Assembly (NCBI RefSeq): GCF_900142365.1 | Contig: NZ_FRAP01000001.1 | Span: forward strand, 421,149-485,148 | Direction of reading: 5' to 3' | Source: Pseudonocardia thermophila | Lineage (GTDB): Bacteria; Actinomycetota; Actinomycetes; Mycobacteriales; Pseudonocardiaceae | DNA length: 64,000 bases | In this document: positions 57,080 through 64,000 of the stretch, piece after piece | How positions within the stretch are numbered: the stretch's first letter is position 1 | Layout: every line of letters starts with the position of its first letter | The notes under the pieces: model-generated | Database searches by the model: none | What the model saw: only the letters and a program-made list of their open reading frames with translations | What the model was told of the DNA's origin: nothing | Translations under genes and position numbers: made by a program

Positions 57080-58635
57080 TCACAGCGACCGCAGCGCCAG
57101 GAACAGGTCCACCCGGTCCGCGAACCGCCCCAGGTCCCGCCCGGTCAACTCCTCCACCCGCCCGATCCGGTACCGCACCGTGTTGACGTGCAGGTGCAAC
57201 CGCTCCGCCACCCGGCTCCACGACCCCGAGCAGTCCAGGAACGCCTCCAGCGTCACCATCAGCCCCGCCCCGGTGCGGTCGTCGTAGTCCAGCACCGGGG
57301 CGAGGACCCGGGCGGCGAAGGCGCGGCGCATGTCGTCCGGCACCGCGGCGAGCAGGGCGACGTGGGAGGTCAGTTCCGCCCCGGTGACGACGGGGAGGGC
57401 GCCCTCGCGCATCCGGGCCAGGTCCCGGGCGTGCCGGGCTTCCTGCATCGCGCCTGACAGCGCCGCCGGACCGTACGGGACGCTCGTGCCCACGGTGAGC
57501 CGCAACGCCCCCAGCGCCGGTTCGAGGCGGCGCAGCGCGACGGCGAAGGCGGCGGGATCGCCGGGGAACACGGCGACGGCCACCCCGTCCCGCACGCCGA
57601 CCACGGGTGGGTGGTCCCCCGGCGTCACGTGGGAGGCCGCGTCGACGAGGATCGCGCGGGCCGCCTCGACGAGGTCCGGGCGGTCGACGAACGCCGCGAC
57701 GGCCACCACCAGCGGACCCGTCGGGTCGAGCCCGGCCTGGCGCAGCCGGACGGCGGTCTCCGGGCGGTCGCCGCCGCCGGTGGCGATCAGCTCGATGGCG
57801 TCGTCGGCGATGTCGCGGGCGACCCGCAGGCCTTCCCCGCGGCGGGCGCGGTCCAGGGCGGCGATCGCCACCAGGCCGCTCACGGCGTCGGAGGTCTCCG
57901 CGTCCCAGTCCGGGTAGGCGCCGTCGACGGCCACGAACCACGACGTCATCCGCTGCTCCGACGCCGGGCCCACCGCGAACACCGAGTACGCCGCCCCGTC
58001 GACGCGGGTGACCGCGGGCAGGCGCACGGCGGTGAGGAACGTGGTCACCATCCGCTCGAGCACCGGGAGGGGCACCGGGGCCGACGCCGCCACTTCCCGC
58101 CCGGTCGCGGTGAGCACCCGGCAGCCGCGCCCGGCCGACGCGGCGATCCCGGCCACGACGTCCTCCAGCCCTAGCCCGCTCGCGACGGCGGTGAGCAGCT
58201 CCCGCTGCCGGCTCAGGGTGAGCGCCAGCCGGTCCCGCGCGCGGCGGCCACCGCGCCGACGACCAGCTCGGTGACGTCCGAGAACGACGTCTCCTCGGGC
58301 ACCGCGATCAGCGGCAGGTCGTGCCGGCGGCAAGCCTCCACGACGTCGTCGGGAACCCCGCCGAACACGGCCTCCCCGGCGGCCAGCGCCGCCGCACCCG
58401 CCCCCGCCACGGCGGCGACGAACCGCTCGCTCTCCGCGGGCGAGGTCCGCCACACCAGGCCGCTGATCACCAGCTCACCGCCGGACAGGTAGCGCGACGG
58501 ATCGATCAGGTCGGTCGTGTAGACCCAGCGCACCGACCGCTCCAGCGCCGCCTCGTCGCCGTGCAGGACCCGCAGCCCCAGCCGCGGGTTCCCGACGAGC
58601 TCGCGCAACAGCATTGGAGGAACGTACAACCCCAT
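57080..58635 (-). pseudogene. PucR-family purine-catabolism regulator, split by a frameshift
   Basis: The N-terminal domain is read from ATG 58635 (or 58614): LRELVGNPRLGLRVLHGDEAALERSVRWVYTTDLIDPSRYLSGGELVISGLVW, the PucR sensor module, continuing to VTELVVGAVAAAR. Near 58233-58243 this frame hits a stop shortly after, but one frame over it continues DRLALTLSRQRELLTAVASGLG and runs to a full C-terminus with the PucR helix-turn-helix, CSGSWSRVAERLHLHVNTVRYRIGRVEELTGRDL, ending at 57080. One base missing in the GGG/GCGCGC run explains it. The gene is divergent from the xanthine dehydrogenase operon, its likely target. Unless the base is a sequencing loss, the regulator is broken between its sensor and DNA-binding parts. 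Confidence 0.88.
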
Positions 58636-58708
58636 CGGGCGATCCAGGAGCTCTCTTCGTGACGCCAGCGACTTCTTTCCGTCTCACGGGGGCGGTCTAC
58701 TTCCTGGC

Positions 58709-59593
58709 ATGGACTTCCTGGCGCCGACCACCTGGGCAGACGCCCTCGCGGCCAAGGCCGAGCAGCCCGACGCCGTTCCGGTGGCGGGCGGCACCGACGT
58801 CATGGTCGAGATCAACTTCGACCGGCGGCGCCCACGCGCGCTGCTGGACCTGACCCGCGTACCCGAGCTGAGCGAATGGGGGCGGACCGACGACGGGCGG
58901 ATCCGCCTGGGGGCCGGTGTCACCTACAGCCGGATCATCGCCGAGCTGCGCGACGAGCTGCCGGGCCTGGCGATGGCCGCCCGCACCGTCGGGTCGCCGC
59001 AGATCCGCAACCGCGGCACCGTCGGCGGCAACCTGGGCGCGGCCTCCCCCGCCGGCGACAGCCACCCGCCGCTCCTGGCCTGCGACGCCGTCGTCGAGGT
59101 CGCCTCGGTGCGCGGCAGCCGCGAGGTCCCTGCGGCCGAGTTCTACACCGGGCCCAAGCGCAACGCGCTCGCCCCTGACGAGCTCATCGCCGCCGTGCTG
59201 ATCCCGCGGGCCACCGGGCCGCAGCAGTTCTGCAAGATCGGCACCCGCAACGCCATGGTGATCGCGGTGGCCGCGTTCGCGATCGCGCTGCAGCCGCAGC
59301 GCAAGGCGATCGGCACCGGCATCGGCTCGGCCGCACCCACCCCGCGCACCGCGCCGGACGCCGCCGTGTTCCTGGCCGGGGAGATCGACGCCGCCGGGCT
59401 GTGGGAGAGCCGCGGCCCGCTGCCGGAGGGGCTGGCCGTCGAGTTCGGCCGCAAGGTCCGCGACGCCGCCTCCCCCATCGACGACGTGCGCGGCAGCGCC
59501 GCGTACCGCCTGCACTCGCTCTCGGTGATGGCGCGCCGCGCCGCCACCTGGGCATGGGACGACTTCCGCAGCGAGGACCGGAGGGCTGCCTGA
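58709..59593 (+). CDS. Xanthine dehydrogenase family protein, FAD-binding subunit
   Basis: 294 residues. CO dehydrogenase flavoprotein-type FAD domain: LAPTTWADALAAKAEQPDAVPVAGGTDVMVEINF (first FAD loop with the GGTD signature), RLGAGVTYSRIIAELRDELPGLAMAARTVGSPQIRNRGTVGGNLGAASPAGDSHPPLLA (TIGGNI-like second loop) and a C-terminal CO_deh_flav_C part. It is the medium subunit carrying electrons from the 2Fe-2S clusters to FAD and on to NAD or oxygen. It is the first gene of a four-gene operon divergent from pucR; the stop overlaps the next start as TGATG. Confidence 0.93.
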   Translation: MDFLAPTTWADALAAKAEQPDAVPVAGGTDVMVEINFDRRRPRALLDLTRVPELSEWGRTDDGRIRLGAGVTYSRIIAELRDELPGLAMAARTVGSPQIRNRGTVGGNLGAASPAGDSHPPLLACDAVVEVASVRGSREVPAAEFYTGPKRNALAPDELIAAVLIPRATGPQQFCKIGTRNAMVIAVAAFAIALQPQRKAIGTGIGSAAPTPRTAPDAAVFLAGEIDAAGLWESRGPLPEGLAVEFGRKVRDAASPIDDVRGSAAYRLHSLSVMARRAATWAWDDFRSEDRRAA

Positions 59594-60072
59594 TGCGGAT
59601 CCAGCTGACCGTGAACGGCACCCGCCACGACGTCGACGACGTCTGGCCGGGTGAGAGCCTGCTCTACGCGCTGCGCGAGCGGATGGGCCTGCCGGGCGCG
59701 AAGAACGCCTGTGAGCAGGGCGAATGCGGCTCGTGCACCGTCTACCTCGAGGGGGTGCCGGTGTGCGCGTGCCTGGTCCCCGCGGGACAGGCGCACGGCC
59801 GCGAGGTCACCACCGTCGAGGGCCTGGCCCCCGAGGGCTCCGGCGACGAGACCGCGCTGCACCCGGTGCAGCAGGCGTTCCTCGAGAAGGGCGCGGTGCA
59901 GTGCGGGTTCTGCACGCCCGGTCTGATCGTCTCCACGCACGACCTGCTGCAGCGCAACCCGGACCCGAGCGACCCGGAGATCCGCGAGGCGCTGGCCGGG
60001 AACCTGTGCCGCTGCACCGGCTACGAGAAGATCATGGACGCCGTCCGCGCGGCCGCGGAGGCACTGCGATGA
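59593..60072 (+). CDS. Xanthine dehydrogenase family protein, 2Fe-2S subunit
   Basis: 159 residues. The plant-type ferredoxin cluster is C40-x4-C45-x2-C48-x11-C60 ([22 protein letters not shown]); the second, alpha-helical cluster is C104-x2-C107 (QCGFCTPG) and C139-x-C141 (GNLCRCTGY). This is the typical small subunit of XDH/CoxS enzymes, passing electrons from molybdenum to FAD. The ATG overlaps both neighbours. Confidence 0.95.
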   Translation: MRIQLTVNGTRHDVDDVWPGESLLYALRERMGLPGAKNACEQGECGSCTVYLEGVPVCACLVPAGQAHGREVTTVEGLAPEGSGDETALHPVQQAFLEKGAVQCGFCTPGLIVSTHDLLQRNPDPSDPEIREALAGNLCRCTGYEKIMDAVRAAAEALR

Positions 60073-61418
60073 GCGGCTACGTGATCGAGGGCGCGTACGT
60101 CGTCAGCGTGACCGGCGAGGAGTACCCGGACGGGCACGTGGTCGTCGACGGCAACCGGATCACCGCCGTCGGTGCCGGACCCGCCCCGGACCGCAGCGGC
60201 CGCACGGTCGTCGACGGCCGCGGCTGCCTGCTCACCCCGGGCTTCGTGAACACCCACAACCACCTGTTCCAGTGGGTCACCCGCGGGCTGGCCGTGGACA
60301 ACACGCTGTTCGAGTGGCTCACCGCGCTCTACCCGGTCTGGGCCGGGCTCGACGAGCACGCGGTGCACACCTCGGCGTCCGGGGCGCTGGCCCAACTGGC
60401 GCTCACCGGCTGCACCACCGCGAGCGACCACCACTACCTGTTCCCCCGCGACGGCGGGGACGTGCTCGGCGCCGGCATCCGCGCCGCGCAGGAGGTGGGC
60501 CTGCGCTTCCACGCCACCCGCGGGTCGATGGACCTCGGGCAGAGCAAGGGCGGGCTACCGCCCGACCACGTCACCGAGGACATCGACGCGGTCCTGGCCG
60601 CGTCGCAGGTGGCGATCGACCGATGGCACGATCCTTCGCCGGACGCGCTGGTGCGGGTCGCGCTCGCCCCGTGCTCGCCGTTCTCGGTGACCGGCGATCT
60701 GATGCGCGCCTCCGCCGAGCTGGCCCGCGACCGCGGCGTGCTGCTGCACACCCACCTCGCCGAGACCCTCGACGAGGAGGACTTCTGCCGCGAGAAGTTC
60801 GGCTGCACGCCCGTGGAGTACGTCGAGCGGCTCGGCTGGACCGGTGAAGACGTGTGGTTCGCCCACGCCATCCACCTCGCCGACGACGCCGTGAAGCTGA
60901 TCGGCGACACCCGCACCGGGGTGGCGCACTGCCCGTCGTCGAACGCACGGCTAGGCGCCGGCATCGCGCGCACCCGCGACCTGCGCGACGCCGGCGCCCG
61001 CGTCGGGCTCGGCGTCGACGGCGCGGCCAGCAACGAGGCCGGCAGCCTCCTGGAGGAGGCCCGCCACGCCGTGCTGTTCGCCCGCGCCGTGGGCGGCCCG
61101 ACCGCGCTGTCGGTCCGAGACGGGCTGGAGCTGGCCACCATCGGCGGTGCTGCCGTGCTGGGCCGCGCCGGCGAGATCGGCTCGATCGAGCCGGGCAAGC
61201 TCGCCGACCTGGCGCTGTGGCGGATCGACGGGCTGGGCCACGCCGACGTCCACGACCCGGTCGCCGCGCTGGTCCTCGGCGCCCCTCCCCCGCTGCAGCT
61301 GCTGCTCGTGGACGGCCGGCCCGTCGTCGAGCAGAACCGCGTGGTCACCGTCGACACCGATGCGATCGCCCGCGAGTGCACCGCCGTGCACCGCCGTCTG
61401 CTGGAGAAGACGCCATGA
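60069..61418 (+). CDS. 8-oxoguanine deaminase-like amidohydrolase
   Basis: 449 residues of the cytosine-deaminase/TrzA-type amidohydrolases: metal site H63-x-H65 (VNTHNHLFQWV), HTHLAETLDEEDF (metal His), FAHAIHL, and the metal Asp in LGVDGAASNE. It lies between the 2Fe-2S and molybdenum subunits of the dehydrogenase operon with 4-base overlaps on both sides, the arrangement known for 8-oxoguanine or guanine-type deaminases of purine catabolism. The likely reaction is 8-oxoguanine to urate and ammonia, feeding the uricase; guanine to xanthine is an alternative. Confidence 0.85.
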   Translation: MSGYVIEGAYVVSVTGEEYPDGHVVVDGNRITAVGAGPAPDRSGRTVVDGRGCLLTPGFVNTHNHLFQWVTRGLAVDNTLFEWLTALYPVWAGLDEHAVHTSASGALAQLALTGCTTASDHHYLFPRDGGDVLGAGIRAAQEVGLRFHATRGSMDLGQSKGGLPPDHVTEDIDAVLAASQVAIDRWHDPSPDALVRVALAPCSPFSVTGDLMRASAELARDRGVLLHTHLAETLDEEDFCREKFGCTPVEYVERLGWTGEDVWFAHAIHLADDAVKLIGDTRTGVAHCPSSNARLGAGIARTRDLRDAGARVGLGVDGAASNEAGSLLEEARHAVLFARAVGGPTALSVRDGLELATIGGAAVLGRAGEIGSIEPGKLADLALWRIDGLGHADVHDPVAALVLGAPPPLQLLLVDGRPVVEQNRVVTVDTDAIARECTAVHRRLLEKTP

Positions 61419-63700
61419 CGAGCACCGACTCGATCCCCGGAGCGAAGACGGGCGGCGGCCGCGTCGGCGACAGCCCGCTGCGCCCGGACGGCACGCTGAA
61501 GGTGACCGGCCAGTTCGCCTACTCGTCCGACCTGTGGCACGAGGACATGTGCTGGGGCGTGACGCTGCGCAGCCCGCACCCGCACGCCCGCATCCTCGGC
61601 ATCGACACCACGGAGGCGCTGGCGACGCCCGGCGTGTACGCGGTGCTGACCGCCGACGACGTCCCCGGTGAGAACGCCGTCGGACTGGAGCACCTGGACA
61701 CCCCGGCGCTGGCCCGCGACATCGTCCGCTACGAGGGCGAGCCGGTCGCGCTGGTCGCCGCCGATCACCCGGAGACCGCGCGGCGGGCGGCGAAGAAGAT
61801 CGTCGTCACCTACGAGGAGCTGCCTGCGCTCACCGATCCGCGCCGCGCGCTCGATCCCGACGCGCCGCAGGTGCACGAGCAGGGCAACCTCGTGCGCGAG
61901 GTGACGATCCGCCGCGGCGACGCGTCCCCGACGGCGCCGGTGGTGGTCTCGCTGGAGTTCGAGGTCGGCATGCAGGACCAGGCCTTCCTCGGCCCGGAGT
62001 CCGGCCTCGCGGTGCCGGCCGAGGACGGCGGCGTCGATCTGTACGTGGCCACGCAGTGGCTGCACGTCGACCAGGCCCAGGTGTGCCGGGTGCTCGGGCT
62101 GCCCCCGGAGAAGGTGCGGCTCACCCTGGCCGGGGTCGGTGGCGCGTTCGGCGGCCGCGAGGACCTGTCGATGCACGTCCACGCCTGCCTGCTCGCCCTG
62201 CGCACCGGCAAGCCGGTGAAGATGTGCTACTCCCGCGAGGAGTCGTTCTACGGCCACGTCCACCGCCACCCGGCGTGGCTGCGCTACGAGTTCGGTGCGC
62301 AGCCCGACGGCCGCCTGGTCTACGGCAAGGCCGACATCCTGTTCGACGGCGGCGCCTACGCGTCCTCGACGGGCGCGGTCGTCGGCAACGGCGGCACGCT
62401 GGGCCTCGGCCCGTACGACTTCCCGAGCGTGCACGTGACCGCCCGCGGGGTGTACACGAACAACCCGCCGTGCGGGGCCATGCGCGGCTTCGGCTGCGTG
62501 CAGGCCGCGTTCGCGCACGAGGCGCTGATGGACGAGCTGGCCGAGGCCGTCGGCCTCGACGAGGTGGAGATCCGCGCGCTGAACGGGATGCGCGAGGGCG
62601 ACCGCAACATCACCGGCCAGCTGATCGACTCCGCGGCGCCGGTGGCCGAGCTGATCCGCACCGTGCGGGACCTGCCGCTGCCCCCGGAGCGCACCAGCAC
62701 CGATCTCCGCGAGCTGCCCGGCGGCGTCTCCAACACCACCCACGGCGAGGGCGTCGTGCGCGGCATCGGCTACGCCGTCACCTACAAGAACGTCGGCTTC
62801 TCCGAGGGCTTCGACGACTACTCGACCGCGCGGGTGCGGCTGGAGATGTCCGGCGGCGAGCCGGTCGTCACCGTGCACACCGCCGCCGCGGAGGTCGGGC
62901 AGGGCCTCATCGCCGTCGAGCAGCAGATCGCCCGGACCGAGTTGGGCGTCGAGAGGGTCGTCGTGCACCCGAAGGACACCACGGTCGGCTCCGGCGGCTC
63001 CACGTCGGCGTCCCGGCAGACGTACGTGACCGGCGGTGCGGTGAAGGCCGCCTGCGAGGCCGTGCGGACCACCGTGCTCGCCCGCGCCGGACAGCGGTGC
63101 GGCCAGACCGGCCTGCGCCTCGACGGCGACAAGATCGTCGCGACGTCGGGAGAGGTCGTCGCCACGCTCGTCGAGGTGCTCGGCGACGATGCGGTCGAGG
63201 AGACCGTGGAGCGGCGCCACCGGCCCACCCGGCCGATCGACCCGGAGACCGGGCAGGGCGACGCGCACGTGCAGTACGCGTTCTCCGCCCACCGCGCGGT
63301 CGTGGACGTGGACGTGGAGCTGGGCCTGGTGAAGGTGGTCGCCCTCGACACCGCGCAGGACGTGGGCAAGGCGATCAACCCGGACGCCGTCGTCGGCCAG
63401 ATCCAGGGCGGCAGCGCGCAGGGGATGGGCCTGGCGCTGATGGAGGAGATCGTGGTGACCGACGGCCACGTCCGGAACCCGTCGTTCACCGACTACCTGA
63501 TCCCGACGATCCTCGACATGCCACCGATGCAGATCGAGGTGCTCGAGTACGCCGATCCGCACGCCCCTTACGGTGTGCGCGGCGTGGGCGAGCCACCGAC
63601 GATCTCGTCCGGCCCCGCCGTCGCTGCCGCCGTCCGGGCCGCGACCGGAAAGGCCCTGCGCCGGGTACCGATCCGGCCGGAGCACATCACCGGCACCTGA
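61415..63700 (+). CDS. Xanthine dehydrogenase family protein, molybdopterin-binding subunit
   Basis: 761 residues, typical length. N-terminal aldehyde-oxidase/XDH a/b hammerhead region (KVTGQFAYSSDLWHEDMCWGVTLRSPHPHARI), Moco-binding blocks GVGGAFGGREDLSMHVHACLLALRTGKPVKM, CGAMRGFGCVQAAFAHEALMDELAE and GQGLIAVEQQIARTELG, and the catalytic Glu in GVRGVGEPPTISSGPAVAAAVRAATG near the C-terminus. It hydroxylates xanthine or hypoxanthine to urate. It overlaps the deaminase gene by 4 bases. Confidence 0.93.
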   Translation: MTSTDSIPGAKTGGGRVGDSPLRPDGTLKVTGQFAYSSDLWHEDMCWGVTLRSPHPHARILGIDTTEALATPGVYAVLTADDVPGENAVGLEHLDTPALARDIVRYEGEPVALVAADHPETARRAAKKIVVTYEELPALTDPRRALDPDAPQVHEQGNLVREVTIRRGDASPTAPVVVSLEFEVGMQDQAFLGPESGLAVPAEDGGVDLYVATQWLHVDQAQVCRVLGLPPEKVRLTLAGVGGAFGGREDLSMHVHACLLALRTGKPVKMCYSREESFYGHVHRHPAWLRYEFGAQPDGRLVYGKADILFDGGAYASSTGAVVGNGGTLGLGPYDFPSVHVTARGVYTNNPPCGAMRGFGCVQAAFAHEALMDELAEAVGLDEVEIRALNGMREGDRNITGQLIDSAAPVAELIRTVRDLPLPPERTSTDLRELPGGVSNTTHGEGVVRGIGYAVTYKNVGFSEGFDDYSTARVRLEMSGGEPVVTVHTAAAEVGQGLIAVEQQIARTELGVERVVVHPKDTTVGSGGSTSASRQTYVTGGAVKAACEAVRTTVLARAGQRCGQTGLRLDGDKIVATSGEVVATLVEVLGDDAVEETVERRHRPTRPIDPETGQGDAHVQYAFSAHRAVVDVDVELGLVKVVALDTAQDVGKAINPDAVVGQIQGGSAQGMGLALMEEIVVTDGHVRNPSFTDYLIPTILDMPPMQIEVLEYADPHAPYGVRGVGEPPTISSGPAVAAAVRAATGKALRRVPIRPEHITGT

Positions 63701-63777
63701 ACCGGTCCACCCCCGGCGTTCCGCCGCACGCCCGCCGTGCGGTGGTTACTGCCGTGCCCGCGAACGGAGATTCCCGC

Positions 63778-64000
63778 ATGTCCCCCACCGTCGTCGTGCG
63801 CGCGCAGCGCGCCGTCGTGGCCGGGACCGAGCGCCCCGCCGCCGTCGTGATCGACGGGGAGCGGATCGCCGCCGTCCTGCCCGTGGACGCACCGGTCACC
63901 GCACCCGAGGTGGTGCTGGGTGCGGATGAGGTGTTGCTGCCTGGTCTGGTGGATTCGCATGTGCATGTGAATGAGCCGGGGCGGACGGAGTGGGAGGGGT
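63778..64000 (+). CDS. allB: Allantoinase, N-terminal part
   Basis: At least 74 residues from ATG 63778 (GGAGA upstream) running off the right edge: VVVRAQRAVVAGTERPAAVVIDGERIAAVLPVDAPVTAPEVVLGADEVLLPGLVDSHVHVNEPGRTEWEG. The DSHVHVNEPGRTEWEG block with the HxH metal site is diagnostic of allantoinase. It opens allantoin to allantoate, the next step after the uricase branch, and continues the purine-degradation island. From about 63911 the codon use changes abruptly from C-ending to G- and T-ending codons. Confidence 0.93.
   Translation, partial: MSPTVVVRAQRAVVAGTERPAAVVIDGERIAAVLPVDAPVTAPEVVLGADEVLLPGLVDSHVHVNEPGRTEWEG

Noticed and set aside
60434..63685. 1083-codon open frame on the minus strand across the xanthine dehydrogenase genes
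   Set aside because: It is a shadow of the deaminase and molybdenum-subunit genes, with no domain of its own.
1..64000. Searched by eye for tRNA, rRNA, CRISPR arrays, transposases, integrases and att-type direct repeats
   Set aside because: No supporting sequence was seen. The short tandem repeats found (14, 17 and 17 bp) are too few and have no spacers.

Overview
The window looks like chromosomal DNA of a high-GC actinobacterium, most probably a member of the Pseudonocardiaceae such as Pseudonocardia. That is inference from the very GC-rich third codon positions, frequent GTG starts and 4-base stop/start overlaps, several actinobacterial small families (DUF3039, DUF3040, DUF3099 and a small two-CxxC-type zinc protein), a SigB-type group 2 sigma factor, and leaderless promoters ending about 8 bases before the start codon. 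I see no tRNA, rRNA, CRISPR array, insertion sequence or prophage, and the gene content is ordinary chromosome rather than mobile.

Layout. 1-7.7 kb: an ABC exporter half and its TetR repressor, a large Gly/Pro-rich exported protein, a VOC protein next to a cyclophane-type radical SAM/SPASM maturase with no visible precursor, a thioredoxin-fold/YHS protein pair divergent from a TetR gene, two small coupled genes (stand-alone LuxR helix-turn-helix plus an unknown), and a SIMPL lipoprotein. 7.7-15 kb: a tightly coupled catabolic operon (CaiB-type CoA-transferase, citryl-CoA-lyase-like enzyme, MDR oxidoreductase, MetE-like zinc methyltransferase, hydroxyquinol-type intradiol dioxygenase), an IclR regulator, and a frameshifted amidohydrolase. 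The same palindrome stands in front of both the operon and the amidohydrolase, so these seven genes probably form one undescribed degradation regulon. 15-25 kb: a Clp ATPase without the N domain, an OatA-like acyltransferase, two acyl-CoA synthetases, a TPR protein and a DUF3040 protein.

25-34 kb: a pyrimidine-precursor importer (thiZ, thiX, thiY) under a TPP riboswitch whose 3' strand contains the ribosome binding site; a small lipoprotein; and a xylose-type sugar ABC operon with a ROK regulator and a strong hairpin after the binding-protein gene. 34-43 kb: a DMT exporter, helicase, methyltransferases, pseudouridine catabolism (psuG, psuK), an ArsR regulator, an HhH-GPD protein and dtd. 43-50 kb: a PHA synthase with an XRE regulator, sigB behind a SigH/SigE-like promoter, two flavin enzymes, a TetR regulator, a polyprenyl-phosphate sugar transferase and a PASTA protein. 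50-54 kb: a response regulator/PP2C phosphatase, a sensor kinase and a single-domain response regulator; the last two are linked by a 17-bp tandem repeat that creates two six-codon overlapping mini-ORFs.

54-64 kb: a purine-degradation island. A urate/xanthine-type permease is fused to an OHCU decarboxylase domain, followed by uricase; a frameshifted PucR regulator is divergent from a xanthine dehydrogenase operon (FAD, 2Fe-2S and molybdopterin subunits) that also holds an 8-oxoguanine-deaminase-like amidohydrolase; allantoinase begins at the right edge. Together these would convert xanthine or 8-oxoguanine to urate and on to allantoate, but no 5-hydroxyisourate hydrolase is visible, and the decarboxylase domain carries Tyr where the catalytic His is expected. 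Two genes (amidohydrolase and PucR) each appear to lack one base inside GC-rich runs, which may be sequencing error or real inactivation.
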